DNA of 46,577 nucleotides from Chloroflexota bacterium (GTDB lineage Bacteria > Chloroflexota > Limnocylindria > Limnocylindrales > CSP1-4): positions 4,125-50,701 of the forward strand of contig PLMA01000017.1 in assembly GCA_003141455.1 (NCBI GenBank). The letters are read 5' to 3'. Positions 22,641 through 31,597 of this stretch are shown here, one piece after another. Position numbers and translations under genes: made by a program. Position 1 is the stretch's first letter; each line of letters starts with the position of its first letter. Below the pieces are notes generated by a model. It ran no database searches and was not told the origin of the DNA. It worked only from the letters and a program-made list of their open reading frames with translations.

Positions 22641-24245
22641 ATGGAAATGGGGACTGAGACTCAATCCGCCGCCGAAGAGCCCGGCTCCGCCGACGAGCCC
22701 GGCTCCGCCGACGAGCCCGGCTCCGCCGACGAGCCCGCGGCGAGTCGTCGCGCGCGCCTGATCGCGGCCGCCCTCTCGCTCAAGGCCCGTCTCGCTCAAT
22801 TCGCCGCCGACGAGCCCGGCTCCGCCGAAGGGCCCGAGGCGCGTCGTCGCGCGCCCCTGATCGCGGCCGCCCTCTCCTTCCTCTGGCCCGGCCTTGGCCA
22901 GCTGTTCCTGGGTCGCCGGGCCTGGGCCGCCATCTTCGCCCTGCCGGCCGTAGTCCTGACCGTGTGGGCCGTGGTGCAGCTCACCCACGGGCTGTGGTGG
23001 GTCGGCCTGAGCATGCTGGACGAGAGCTATGCCCTGACGGTGGCCGTCATCGTCATCCTGGCCGGGGCCCTGCGCGTCGCGTCGACCGCTCACGCCTTCC
23101 TCTCGGCGCCGCGAGCCCGGCGCTTCCGCTTCCGCCCGCTGGAGGTGGGTCTGGTCGCAGCCCTCCTCATGACCATAGTCGGGATGCACGGCTACGTGGC
23201 CGCCGACGCGTGGCTCGTACATCAGGCGGATCTCGACATCGCCGCCAATAACCGCATCTTCGTGGCGGACGCATCGGCCTCTCCCGGCGCCAGCGTCAGC
23301 CCGACCGCCACGCCGACACCCGCACCTATCGACCCTCTAGCGTTCTACCCCGCGCCCACGGTCGCGCGGAGCGAACCCACGCCCGCTCGAACGAAGAACC
23401 CCGATCGGATCAGCTTCCTGATCGTGGGCATGGACAACATGCCCGGCCGAGCCTTCTCGAACGCCGTCACGGACACCATGATGGTCGTGAGCATGGACAC
23501 CAAGACGGGCAAGGTGACCCTGATCAGCGTGCCCCGCGACACCTCCGCCTTCGACATGTACTACGGCGGCTGGGCCGAATCCGGGCTGAAGCTCAATGAG
23601 CTGGTCAACAACCTGATCAGCGGCTACTACAAGTCCCCTGATCCGCCCATGATCACCCTGAAGAAGGAAGTCGGGTTCCTGGTCGGCCTACCCATCGACT
23701 ACTACGCCGCGCTCGACCTGGGAGGCCTCGCCAGCATGATCAACGCGATCGGGGGCATCGACATCTACAACGAGCGGGGGATCGACGACCCGTCGACCGG
23801 CATACAGATGGGCGTCGGCCCCGCCCACCTCAACGGTTCTCTGGCCATCCTGTACGTCCGCTCTCGTGAGGGCGCGGGCGGCAGCGACTACCAGCGAGCC
23901 GCTCGCCAGCAGGCCCTGCTCGTGGCCCTGGAGAAGAAGGTCGCGAGTCCGTCCGTCCTGCCAAACATAGCCAACCTCATCTCGCTGGCCGGCAAGGTCA
24001 TCGCCACGGACTTCCCCCTCGATACCGCTCGCGACTATGTGTCGGCCGCCCAGCACGTGGGCGCGATATCCAGCTGCGTGCTCGGGCCGCCCTACAGCTA
24101 CCACCCGGACACGTCCACCACGGGCGGGACATGGACCAGCCGGCTGGACATGGCACTGGTCGCCAACCTGTCGGTCGGCCTCTTCGGTTCGGAGAGCAAC
24201 TACTACGGGCTCCCCGGGGTAGTGCCGGCGGCCTGCCAGGCGTAG
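22641..24245 (+). CDS. LytR-CpsA-Psr (LCP) family glycopolymer transferase
   Basis: 534 residues (532 from ATG 22647). LCP enzymes move glycopolymers from a polyprenyl phosphate carrier to peptidoglycan or other acceptors outside the membrane. The N-terminus is an acidic repeated region and an RRARLIAAALS motif that also occurs twice. Three or four hydrophobic segments follow (about 75-180), then a Pro/Thr linker. The LCP domain starts near residue 250 with DRISFLIVGMDN, TDTMMVVSMD, ISVPRDT and, later, YVRSREGAGGSDYQRAARQQ, which holds the usual Arg residues. Having several membrane segments instead of one is somewhat unusual. It lies next to the glycan locus and converges on a DUF3048 gene, 11 nt apart. 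Confidence 0.9.
   Translation: MEMGTETQSAAEEPGSADEPGSADEPGSADEPAASRRARLIAAALSLKARLAQFAADEPGSAEGPEARRRAPLIAAALSFLWPGLGQLFLGRRAWAAIFALPAVVLTVWAVVQLTHGLWWVGLSMLDESYALTVAVIVILAGALRVASTAHAFLSAPRARRFRFRPLEVGLVAALLMTIVGMHGYVAADAWLVHQADLDIAANNRIFVADASASPGASVSPTATPTPAPIDPLAFYPAPTVARSEPTPARTKNPDRISFLIVGMDNMPGRAFSNAVTDTMMVVSMDTKTGKVTLISVPRDTSAFDMYYGGWAESGLKLNELVNNLISGYYKSPDPPMITLKKEVGFLVGLPIDYYAALDLGGLASMINAIGGIDIYNERGIDDPSTGIQMGVGPAHLNGSLAILYVRSREGAGGSDYQRAARQQALLVALEKKVASPSVLPNIANLISLAGKVIATDFPLDTARDYVSAAQHVGAISSCVLGPPYSYHPDTSTTGGTWTSRLDMALVANLSVGLFGSESNYYGLPGVVPAACQA
22677..22730. repeat. 18-nt tandem repeat, three copies
   Basis: Three perfect 18-nt units plus a partial encode EPGSAD repeats near the LCP N-terminus. 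A further degenerate copy lies near 22812, and flanking blocks (about 22731-22777 and 22831-22876) are also duplicated, so a larger segment has been copied. Confidence 0.8.
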
Positions 24246-24256
24246 ACCCGCGGCGC

Positions 24257-25453
24257 CTACTTGTAGGTGACGGCCGTTCCGGGTGGAACGCTCTGCATGA
24301 AGATCTGGCCGCGAACGAAGGGGATCTCGGTACCAGAATCGTCGTAGTAGTGGGTGAGCGCCGTATCCGAGGTCTTCTTCCAGGTGCCGGTGATCGCCTT
24401 GCCTTCCTTGAAGACGATGGCTTTGCCCGAGCCGGTGTTGCCTACCTGAACCCTCGGAATGCCGAAGTCCACGTAGTCGGGTGTGACCGTCTGGAACATG
24501 ACGACGATGTTGCGGGCGATCACTTGCTGCTGGTTGGCCGGATCGAGCTGAAGCTTTCCGTCGAGCAGGCGAAGGTACGAGTCGCTCGCTGGGTCGTACT
24601 GGTAGCCCACCGATACGGTGTTATAGGGGACCGTGATCGACTGGGATTCGGGCCGATCGGCGGCCGGGGTGTCGGCCACGAACGGTCGGGAGGGCGGGCC
24701 CTGATACGTGGCCGGGTAGCCGCTCTGGGCCGCGCAATGGATCAGGTCCGCCGTGTTCGTGAACTCATTGTGGGGGGCCTCTCGGCCGGGCACGCGGAAG
24801 TACGGACATGAGCCGCCGGCCCCGGCGTCCATGTTGTAGATGTAGCCGGCCATCGCCGGGATCACGATCTTGCGGACTCTGGTGTCGCCTCCGTCATGGC
24901 CGTACAGCGCCTTGTACTCCGCTGCCCAGCGGACGAAGTAGGGTCGAGCGCTCCGGACGCCGCCGACGGAGGTCGCAGTCACTTCCTGGAAGATCATCAG
25001 GTAGCGGGTCTGGCCATATTCCTCATAGGACTGATAGACGATCGAGGCGAAGGAGAAGCCGTACTGCGGTCGGGCTGCGATGTTGTCGCCGATCGAGATC
25101 GCCAGCGGCAGGCGGTGAGCCAGGTCGGCAGGGGCCGCCACTCCGTCCAGATCGCTGTACTCCCAGCCACTTGGGATCGCCGTTGGGTTCAGGTCGACGG
25201 TTGGGGAGGGCGACGGCGTCGGCGACTCGGTCGGTGAGGCGGTAGGCGACGCGGTCGGAGAGGCCGTGGGCGACGGCGAAGGGCTGGCTGCGGGAGACGC
25301 CTGCGCCGGCCTGAGCCATACCAGCAGTCCAGTGCCGACGATCGCCACGATCGCGATCGCGCCAACGGCGATCGTCAGCTTCCGGTGGCCGATCCAGATG
25401 GGCCTGATCCTGGTCCGGATGCGTTCGAGTCCAGCCCTGATGCGTTCGATCAC
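24257..25453 (-). CDS. DUF3048 (YerB-like) domain protein, membrane-anchored
   Basis: 398 residues from GTG 25453, with AGGAG 8 nt upstream; the frame is open further but without homology. It has a basic start, a single membrane segment at about 25-47 and a Ser/Pro/Thr linker (about 55-85), then an extracytoplasmic domain with RPLPLAISIGDN-like wording (HRLPLAISIGDNIAARPQ), GVRSARPYFVRWA, HDGGD and the closing FMQSVPPGTAVTYK. This matches DUF3048, whose founding members are YerB-type lipoproteins of unknown function. It converges on the LCP gene and borders the glycan locus; the last bases of the window hold a second family member. Confidence 0.85.
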   Translation of the reverse strand: MIERIRAGLERIRTRIRPIWIGHRKLTIAVGAIAIVAIVGTGLLVWLRPAQASPAASPSPSPTASPTASPTASPTESPTPSPSPTVDLNPTAIPSGWEYSDLDGVAAPADLAHRLPLAISIGDNIAARPQYGFSFASIVYQSYEEYGQTRYLMIFQEVTATSVGGVRSARPYFVRWAAEYKALYGHDGGDTRVRKIVIPAMAGYIYNMDAGAGGSCPYFRVPGREAPHNEFTNTADLIHCAAQSGYPATYQGPPSRPFVADTPAADRPESQSITVPYNTVSVGYQYDPASDSYLRLLDGKLQLDPANQQQVIARNIVVMFQTVTPDYVDFGIPRVQVGNTGSGKAIVFKEGKAITGTWKKTSDTALTHYYDDSGTEIPFVRGQIFMQSVPPGTAVTYK

Positions 25454-25483
25454 GATTGCGTCTCCTGGCGTCGGGTTCGAGTC

Positions 25484-25489
25484 AGAATA
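25484..25489 (-). promoter_or_regulatory. Putative -10 element of the DUF3048 gene
   Basis: TATTCT on the minus strand would give a leader of about 24 nt that includes the AGGAG site. No clear -35. Confidence 0.3.
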
Positions 25490-25571
25490 GCGGCAACGGC
25501 CCACGGCTATGGCCTCCGGGGGGTGCCTCTCAGGGGTGGCAGCGTCCGACCCAGACGCTCGAACGCATCAG

Positions 25572-26507
25572 TTACGAGCCGAGTCGCCTCAGGCCGAGCG
25601 TAACGGCCACGCCGGCGACCAAGCCGCGAGCTTCGGCGATGGGGAGCGGTCTATCCCTCTTGATGAGGCTCTGCGCACAAGAGCGCAAAGCCCTGGCAGC
25701 AACCCAGAAGGCCGCCCGCGCGGCGCCTCTTCCGTGGAGATGCCGCTTGGCGACGAGGATCGCGTTTCGGCTGGAGTAGTAGCGATAGGTATTCGACGGA
25801 CTGCTCCCGTGTACGAAATGGAGGACCCGCGCTTCGGGGACCACTCCTAAGCGCCATCCGGCTCGGCGCATCCGGAAAGACAGGTCCACGTCCTCCCAGT
25901 ACAGGAACAGCGGTTCCCAGAAAAGGCCCGTCGCGTCAAGCGCCTGCAAGCGAATGAACATCGCACAGCCGGTGACGTAGCCGGTCGGCTCGACCGCAGT
26001 ACGCGAGCTGGGCGCGACGACCTGTTGCCTGGTGATCGCCCTCGTCAGGTTCGCAGTGCCACCCGCGAACCAGATCCCAAATGGAGCTTCCGGACCGATT
26101 GGCGCGTCGATCTGTGGGGTCAGAATGCCGTAGTCAGTCTCTCGCTCCATCACAGCCACGAGCTCGTTCACCGAGCGAGGGTCGACCTCCGTGTCGTTGT
26201 TCAGGACCCAGGCGTAGGCCGCGCCTGCACGACGTGCCCATTCGAGGCCCAGGTTCGCCCCGCCCCCATAGCCAAGGTTGCGCTCGGAATCGATGATCTC
26301 GATTGAGCTCCCGAGCGTGGCCCTGAGTGCGTCGAGTTCGAGCCTACCCGACGCGTTGTCCACAACCACGATGGAATGGCTCGGGTAGTCGGCGGCTAGA
26401 AGGGAAGCGACGCAGACGCGTGTCTGCTCCAGGCCGTGATAGTTGACAACTATCGACACGACGAGTGGTCGCGGGTCGGCATTAGCCAAGTCAGTCGCGG
26501 CCCTCAC
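25572..26507 (-). CDS. Glycosyltransferase family 2 (rhamnosyltransferase-like)
   Basis: 311 residues from GTG 26507, which overlaps the stop of the upstream gene as GTGA; the frame is open further but is antisense-like there. It is a cytoplasmic GT-A enzyme with VSIVVNYHG at the start, VVVDNASG, NLGYGGGANLGLEWA, the metal-binding LNNDTEVDP (DxD-like), and FLYWEDVDLSFRMRRAGWRL, the usual acceptor-side motif. This subgroup contains many rhamnosyltransferases, but the sugar cannot be fixed from sequence. It is the last gene of a four-gene minus-strand unit that starts at 30429. Confidence 0.9.
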   Translation of the reverse strand: MRAATDLANADPRPLVVSIVVNYHGLEQTRVCVASLLAADYPSHSIVVVDNASGRLELDALRATLGSSIEIIDSERNLGYGGGANLGLEWARRAGAAYAWVLNNDTEVDPRSVNELVAVMERETDYGILTPQIDAPIGPEAPFGIWFAGGTANLTRAITRQQVVAPSSRTAVEPTGYVTGCAMFIRLQALDATGLFWEPLFLYWEDVDLSFRMRRAGWRLGVVPEARVLHFVHGSSPSNTYRYYSSRNAILVAKRHLHGRGAARAAFWVAARALRSCAQSLIKRDRPLPIAEARGLVAGVAVTLGLRRLGS

Positions 26508-28084
26508 GCATCCGCATAGCTGGGCAGCGTGCGGTTCCTGGCCAGAGCCGTCACGACTGACCCGGCCGCCCACCAGAACAGAAAGGTCACGGAAAAGTCG
26601 CTCCAAACCTGACTCGAGAGTACGACGGGAAAGAGCGCTAGTCCGCCGACGCCGACGACCGCTCCCAGCGCGCAGGTCGCGACATCCTCTCGCCGACGCC
26701 ACGCGATGGCAAACCCGGCGAGGACGAGCCCGCCATACAGCGCCAAGAACAGTAGGAGGCCAAGGAGTCCGATGTCGGCGCCTACTTCAAACAGGGCGCT
26801 TTCTCCTGGGCTGCTAGCCGACCCGAACCGCGGCACGGCTGTCCCGAGCCCAACTCCAAGGGGGTGCTCGGCCACGAAGCGAAGGCCACTAACCACGGAA
26901 TCGACATGGGCCTGGATTGAGGTGTCGTCTCCGGACGTGAGTCCAGCCGCGAGTCCTGTCACTACGTCGGTCGTCGTGTTCACCTGCTGGCCACCGCCAC
27001 CGCCACCGCCACCGCCCCCGGCTCCAAGATGGGAGACCGTGCTCAGCAGCTGTTGGCCAATCGGAGGCCGAACGTCCGCCAGATCGACGCTCACTACAGG
27101 GCCGAAACTGGGATACCCCAGCAAGCCGAAGACGGTCGCCGCCACAATCGCACCTGCGGCCACAGCACCCGGGCGATGGAGTCTCAGCGCTACGAGAATG
27201 ACCGCCTCTACGACGATGCACAAGAGCGCCAGGCGCGTCAGGCTGAAGCTCATCCCTAGGAGAACCAGGGCCAGGGCCAGCCAGGCGTAGCGTTTGTGCT
27301 GACCAGGCGAGGCGGCCACCACGAAGGCAGCAGGGATCACCAGAAGGCCGGTGTAGGCGATCCCGAGCGGGCTAAGGTACGTCGAAACCATCCGGCGCAA
27401 TAGGCCCGCCGAGGTGCCCTGGAAGAAGTTCTCGGGGAGGCCACGGGGGCCGGGGTAGTTGAAGCCCAGCCATGAGTCGAACCTCAGGATTCCCATGTCG
27501 AGCCAGGCCTTGGTCGGGATGAAGAACAACTCGAGCATTCCTGCAACAGTGACAAGAGCGGCCACGCCAATGACAAGCCCGAGGCCGAAGCGCAAGCTGA
27601 CAGGAGGCCAGACTCGTCCGAACAGGTACAGCAGTGGGAGGAGTTCGAGGACGCGCAACTCGAGAAGACGCTGCGTAAGGGAAGCCTGCGAGTCGCGGGC
27701 TGCAAGCGGAACCACGGTGTAGACGACGAGCATGAAGGCGAAAAGCGCCATGCCGGAATCCAGAAGGCGCACGGCCAGAGACAACGAACGCCACGATCGA
27801 AGAGCCGCGGATAAGGTTGGGCGGAGGCCGGAGCGAGCCAAACCGAGCACCAACCTGAGCGCCAGCAGGCCCAGCAGCGCCTCCTTCCATAGCTGAAGGC
27901 AGCGGACGGCGACGTCAGGTACGTGGGCCGTCAGCAGGAGCATCAGCGCGGCATTGTGAATGGCAATGCCCGCGACCAGGAGCGGCAGGCCCAGTTCCGG
28001 CCTTCTCCAGGCAGTTGCCAGAGCTGTGATCGCCAGCCCTCCCAGGGCAAGCGTGAGCGCGGCGGCCCACACGGTGGTAAGCAC
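26504..28084 (-). CDS. O-antigen polymerase/ligase-like membrane protein (Wzy/WaaL superfamily)
   Basis: 526 residues from GTG 28084, with GGGAGG close upstream. There are about eleven hydrophobic segments, with a large extracytoplasmic loop (about 345-430) before the last ones, the usual layout of Wzy/WaaL proteins; the loop ends in EHPLGVGLGTAVPRFGS, similar to the HPLxGxG motif of the O-antigen ligase domain. Ten successive glycines lie in the loop near residue 360. These enzymes polymerise or transfer lipid-linked glycans outside the membrane, and sequence does not separate the two roles. No Wzx flippase is seen; an ABC exporter is encoded at the other end of the locus. Confidence 0.83.
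   Translation of the reverse strand: MLTTVWAAALTLALGGLAITALATAWRRPELGLPLLVAGIAIHNAALMLLLTAHVPDVAVRCLQLWKEALLGLLALRLVLGLARSGLRPTLSAALRSWRSLSLAVRLLDSGMALFAFMLVVYTVVPLAARDSQASLTQRLLELRVLELLPLLYLFGRVWPPVSLRFGLGLVIGVAALVTVAGMLELFFIPTKAWLDMGILRFDSWLGFNYPGPRGLPENFFQGTSAGLLRRMVSTYLSPLGIAYTGLLVIPAAFVVAASPGQHKRYAWLALALVLLGMSFSLTRLALLCIVVEAVILVALRLHRPGAVAAGAIVAATVFGLLGYPSFGPVVSVDLADVRPPIGQQLLSTVSHLGAGGGGGGGGGGQQVNTTTDVVTGLAAGLTSGDDTSIQAHVDSVVSGLRFVAEHPLGVGLGTAVPRFGSASSPGESALFEVGADIGLLGLLLFLALYGGLVLAGFAIAWRRREDVATCALGAVVGVGGLALFPVVLSSQVWSDFSVTFLFWWAAGSVVTALARNRTLPSYADA
26991..27014. repeat. Hexanucleotide repeat encoding a glycine run
   Basis: Four perfect CCACCG units in the polymerase/ligase gene (GGCGGT on the coding strand), extended by near-copies, encode ten glycines. 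Gain or loss of units keeps the frame. Confidence 0.8.
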
Positions 28085-28096
28085 AGTGACCTCCCT

Positions 28097-29245
28097 CTAG
28101 CTTGACCCCTGGCGTTCTCGGTCTCGCCCCGCCGCCGAGCGGAGTATCAAAGCCATTCGTTCCGCTGAGCCCTGCCAAGTGTAGCGTCGAACCCGGTCCT
28201 CGCCTCTCCGAACGTACTCTCGTCGAAGCGATTCGTCGCTGAGAACGCGCCGCACTTGCAGCGCGAGATCCTCGGCTTCTCCAGGCTCATGGAAGAGCGC
28301 CGCATCGCCGAGCACTTCGGGCAGAGACCCCGCGCGCGATGCGACTACGGGTATGCCTCGGGCCATGGCCTCGAGTGGCGGATAGCCAAACCCCTCCGTC
28401 AACGATGGGAAGACGAAGACCGAGGCATGAGCGTACCAGTCCTCCAGCTCGGAATCGCTGACGGCGCCAACGACATGAACAGTCGGATCGGACGCGGACA
28501 GGGCGAGCACGCGCTCATGATCTCGACCTGGCTGTCCCACGATAGCGAGGTCGATGCCAGTATCCCTGAGAGCCTGCATTGCCTCGATCGCCGTCGGAAC
28601 ATCTTTGTGCGGCTCCGTCTGTCCGACGTACAGAGCGTACGGACGTGCCAGGGGCGACGCCGCCCGGCCCCCGCGCGGCGCTTCCAGCCCCGGGTAGACG
28701 ACCTCTATTCTCTCCGGGTCAGCTCCGAGATGGTGAACGATCTGGCTTCGGCTGTAGTTGGAGACCGTGGTGATCCGCTGGGCCGCACTGAGCGAGCGCA
28801 TGAATCTGCGTCGTGCATAGCTCGTATAGGCGCGGTCGTAGGTGTTTGGGGCGACCAGGAAATTGACGTCGTGGATTGTCACTACTTGGGGCGCCCGAGA
28901 ACGACCGGAGGTCACGTTGGCCGGCATCAGGAGCACATCGGATCTTTCGCGCTTGACCCGTCGCGGTAGCTCTACCTCCAGCCAGACTTCGTCGAGAAGC
29001 AGGTTGAGGATCTTGCGAGCTGGCCCACCCCGCCGAAGCCGGCGGGGACCCGGCCAGGCCGACACACGGATGTCGGGCATTTCGTGGAGGGCCGTCAGCA
29101 GGCCGGCGGCCCACCGCAGGGAGCCGCCGGGCCCATGTCGGGAGATGGAGAAATCCATCGCAACTCGCAGCGGATCTAAAGCAGCTGTCCGGTCGACGAC
29201 AGGCTTTCTCGAGCCAAGCTCCGCCGCCACTAAGGTGCGTCCCAC
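28097..29245 (-). CDS. Glycosyltransferase family 4
   Basis: 382 residues from GTG 29245; GTG 29230 (one base overlap with the previous stop) and ATG 29158 are alternatives, and homology begins near LRVAMDFSISRHGPGG. It is a GT-B enzyme: TIHDVNFLV in the N-domain, VSNYSRSQIVHHL, then the C-domain with ALYVGQTEPHKD and the donor-binding FPSLTEGFGYPPLEAMARGIPVVAS (Glu-x7-Glu). It probably transfers a mannose-, rhamnose- or similar NDP-sugar residue; the sugar is not determinable. Middle gene of the 30429-25572 unit. Confidence 0.9.
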   Translation of the reverse strand: MGRTLVAAELGSRKPVVDRTAALDPLRVAMDFSISRHGPGGSLRWAAGLLTALHEMPDIRVSAWPGPRRLRRGGPARKILNLLLDEVWLEVELPRRVKRERSDVLLMPANVTSGRSRAPQVVTIHDVNFLVAPNTYDRAYTSYARRRFMRSLSAAQRITTVSNYSRSQIVHHLGADPERIEVVYPGLEAPRGGRAASPLARPYALYVGQTEPHKDVPTAIEAMQALRDTGIDLAIVGQPGRDHERVLALSASDPTVHVVGAVSDSELEDWYAHASVFVFPSLTEGFGYPPLEAMARGIPVVASRAGSLPEVLGDAALFHEPGEAEDLALQVRRVLSDESLRREYVRRGEDRVRRYTWQGSAERMALILRSAAGRDRERQGSS

Positions 29246-30429
29246 ACTGCCTGGATGGCGGCGCGGAATCTATCCAGGGTGAAGACCTCCATGGCGCGGT
29301 GCCCACCCGCCTCACCAAGCCGCCGACGCAACGCCTGGTCGTCAACGAGCCGCTCGATCGCGGTGGCCAGAGCCTCGACGTCGCCCGGTGGCACGAGCAA
29401 TCCCGAGACCTCGTTCTCGATGATCTCAGGAGCGCCGCCGTGGTTAGTGGCAACGGTTGCGCAACCGGACCGCATCGCCTCCAGGATGACCATTCCGAAC
29501 GGCTCAGGCCACACGGATGGCACGACGGCAATCTGCACGGAGTCGAACAGCCCGGGAGCGTCGGGGCAGAAGCCCAAAACAGCGATGCGGTCGCCCAGAC
29601 CGGACCGTTCGACGCGATCCTTGAGTGCGCCCTCGCGCCATTCCTCCCCGGCAGGTGGGCTGCCCGCAACCACGAAACCGACACCGGCGTTTCGTGTCCC
29701 GACGCGTTGCGCCGCTTCAACGAACACCTCGTACCCCTTCCACTGATTGAGCCGTCCCACGAAGGCGACGATTGGATCTCCCTGGACCGGGCGGGCGATG
29801 GGCCGCCGATCCCTTGGCGCGATTCCGTTGTGCACCACTCTGACTCGACGCCTGGCCAGCCACGATGGCCGGAGATGGCGGCCTACCGCGTACGAGATGA
29901 CAACTACACGATCCGATGCTGTCACCGGCAACGTGCGAAACATATATGCCAGCAACTTTGGACGCTGGACGATCTCGTGAATATGCCAGATGAGCCGGGC
30001 GCCGTTGGGTCTGCCTACGATCGCCGCCACGAGAAGCGCAGCCGTGTTGACATGTACGATCTCCGCACCGATGGCCCGTGCTCGCGCTCGAATTGTCCGT
30101 CTGGCGCGATACATCGAGACCATCAGTCGGGGGAGGGCGCGCGGCTTCAAATAGCGCCTCCGCACAGGCGCGAGGTCCACTCGCCGATAGTCGATGCCGC
30201 GAGCTGCGAGGGCCGAGGACAGCCAACCCGGGGGTCCGTCGTTGGCGAGCAGCACTTCTACCCGTCTCCCGGCCGTCCGCGCAGCCTCGACAGTCTCGAG
30301 GAGCATTCTGTCGGCTCCATACGCGTCGTCCGACGGGTGCAGGAACAGGATCGGACCCGGCCGGCTACCTGGCGGTGCCATTGATTGCATGCCTCCGCGG
30401 GCAGGGCACCCAAAGCGCACTGATCCCAT
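29230..30429 (-). CDS. Glycosyltransferase family 4
   Basis: 399 residues from ATG 30429, with GGAAG 6 nt upstream; ATG 30435 and internal ATGs at about 30390 and 30381 are alternatives. GT-B fold: LFLHPSDDAYGADRML at the start (a common start of wall/capsule GT4 enzymes), HVNTAALL, IWHIHEI, IVAFVGRLNQWKGYEVFVEA, and the Glu-x7-Glu donor motif in PSVWPEPFGMVILEAMRSGC. First gene of the minus-strand GT4-GT4-polymerase-GT2 unit. The sugar specificity is unknown. Confidence 0.9.
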   Translation of the reverse strand: MGSVRFGCPARGGMQSMAPPGSRPGPILFLHPSDDAYGADRMLLETVEAARTAGRRVEVLLANDGPPGWLSSALAARGIDYRRVDLAPVRRRYLKPRALPRLMVSMYRARRTIRARARAIGAEIVHVNTAALLVAAIVGRPNGARLIWHIHEIVQRPKLLAYMFRTLPVTASDRVVVISYAVGRHLRPSWLARRRVRVVHNGIAPRDRRPIARPVQGDPIVAFVGRLNQWKGYEVFVEAAQRVGTRNAGVGFVVAGSPPAGEEWREGALKDRVERSGLGDRIAVLGFCPDAPGLFDSVQIAVVPSVWPEPFGMVILEAMRSGCATVATNHGGAPEIIENEVSGLLVPPGDVEALATAIERLVDDQALRRRLGEAGGHRAMEVFTLDRFRAAIQAVWDAP

Positions 30430-30454
30430 GGTCATCTTCCACGATCGGCGCCGA

Positions 30455-30460
30455 ACGATA
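30455..30460 (-). promoter_or_regulatory. Putative -10 element of the GT4-GT4-polymerase-GT2 unit
   Basis: TATCGT with an upstream TGC (extended -10 form) lies about 25 nt before ATG 30429. No -35 is evident. Confidence 0.3.
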
Positions 30461-30598
30461 GCAGAATGCCGGCCACGCGCGGAGGGCAGGAGGGCGTCGG
30501 CACGGTGAAGCCAGCGCCGCCCGGAGCGCGACAGCGCCGTGAGTACATCTCCGGCAGCCCGGCCCGGCGGCAACGCAAATGCGCGTCCGGCGAGGTCC

Positions 30599-30604
30599 TA
30601 TACT
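30599..30604 (+). promoter_or_regulatory. Putative -10 element of a methyltransferase gene
   Basis: TATACT lies 34 nt before ATG 30639. It diverges from the GT4 promoter at 30455-30460. Confidence 0.35.
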
Positions 30605-30638
30605 CGCGCCATCCCATCAACCCGAACTCTGCAGGCTC

Positions 30639-31370
30639 ATGTCCTCCGCCGATCAACTTCCTGACCTTCAGCCGGCGCTGTCTGCGCCCGAGCGGCCCAC
30701 TGGGCTCCGATGGCGCCTGACTTCGCGCTTCACGGCTCGATCACGCAGCCAGCGCTTCGCTCGATTCATGGAGCTGATGTCGCCGTCCTCGACAGACCGC
30801 GTTCTCGACGTTGGGGTGACCGACACGGCCTGGCGGTCGAGCAACCCGCTCGAGGCGGCGTATCCCTGGCCGGAGCGAATAACCGCAGTGGGCCTCGAGC
30901 CGATGCCGACGTTCGAGAGGCTCTTCCCGGCCGTCAAGTTCGTGGTGGCGGATGGGCGAAGCTTGCCGTTCGCCGACAAGGCCTTCGACATCGGCTATTC
31001 GAACGCCGTCGTCGAGCATGTCGGCAGCCTGGCTGATCAGAAGAGATTCGTGAGCGAGCTTCTACGGACCTGTAGGCGAGTCTTCGTGTCAACCCCGAAC
31101 GCCCATTTCCCGATCGATCCTCACACGCTCCTGCCGTTTGTGCATTGGCTCCCCCGGAGCGTCCGCCATCCTATCCTGCGCGCCACCGGCAACGGCCAAT
31201 GGGCAACCGAATCGGCGCTGCGCCCGATTAGTCCAGCGGAACTTCGCTGCATGTTTCCCAGCGAGGCAAGCGTGCGCATCGTTCGGCAGCGTGTCATGGG
31301 CATGACCACGGTGCTGACGGCGATCGCGGGCGAGGCACCGTTCGGGGCAAATGACACGGTCGCGCGCTGA
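30639..31370 (+). CDS. Class I SAM-dependent methyltransferase
   Basis: 243 residues from ATG 30639; the frame is open earlier but without homology. The SAM-binding motif I is VLDVGVTDTAWRSS, followed by VGLEPM (motif post I), VVADGRSLPFADKAFDIGYSNAVVEHV (motif II region of the methyltransferase 11 type) and FVSTPNAHFPIDPHT. It probably methylates a sugar or lipid-linked glycan of this locus, but the acceptor is not known. It stands alone on the plus strand with an inverted repeat just after its stop. Confidence 0.85.
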   Translation: MSSADQLPDLQPALSAPERPTGLRWRLTSRFTARSRSQRFARFMELMSPSSTDRVLDVGVTDTAWRSSNPLEAAYPWPERITAVGLEPMPTFERLFPAVKFVVADGRSLPFADKAFDIGYSNAVVEHVGSLADQKRFVSELLRTCRRVFVSTPNAHFPIDPHTLLPFVHWLPRSVRHPILRATGNGQWATESALRPISPAELRCMFPSEASVRIVRQRVMGMTTVLTAIAGEAPFGANDTVAR

Positions 31371-31597
31371 CCAGGGCGACTCAATCGCCACGGGTCCCGG
31401 GTCCCCGTGGCACGATCACTCACCCGGCCGGTCCAGGCCAGTGTCGGCACTCGAGGTCGATTCGTCACGGCCGACCAATGCGGCACGGAATCGCAGCCGG
31501 GCGCCCGGGGAACTGGTGTGGCTATCATTCCGGGCAGTCTAGGTCGTGAGCTGGTTGATGGACCATGGGATTGCGATCAGTTGCCGGAGGAGATGGG
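31371..31597 (+). other. Intergenic region between a methyltransferase and a GT4 gene
   Basis: It contains the hairpin at 31387-31411, a TATCAT hexamer at 31523-31528 that may be the -10 element of the next gene, and GGAGGAG at 31586-31592 before a short ORF. No longer gene is supported on either strand. Confidence 0.5.
31387..31411 (+). terminator. Hairpin after the methyltransferase gene
   Basis: A perfect 8-bp GC-rich stem (31387-31394 with 31404-31411) with a 9-nt loop lies 16 nt after the stop. It has no T tract. Confidence 0.45.

Noticed and set aside
25465-25490. T-loop-like GGTTCGAGTC suggesting a tRNA
   Set aside because: The flanking bases do not form the 5-bp T stem, and no acceptor, D or anticodon stem can be drawn around it.
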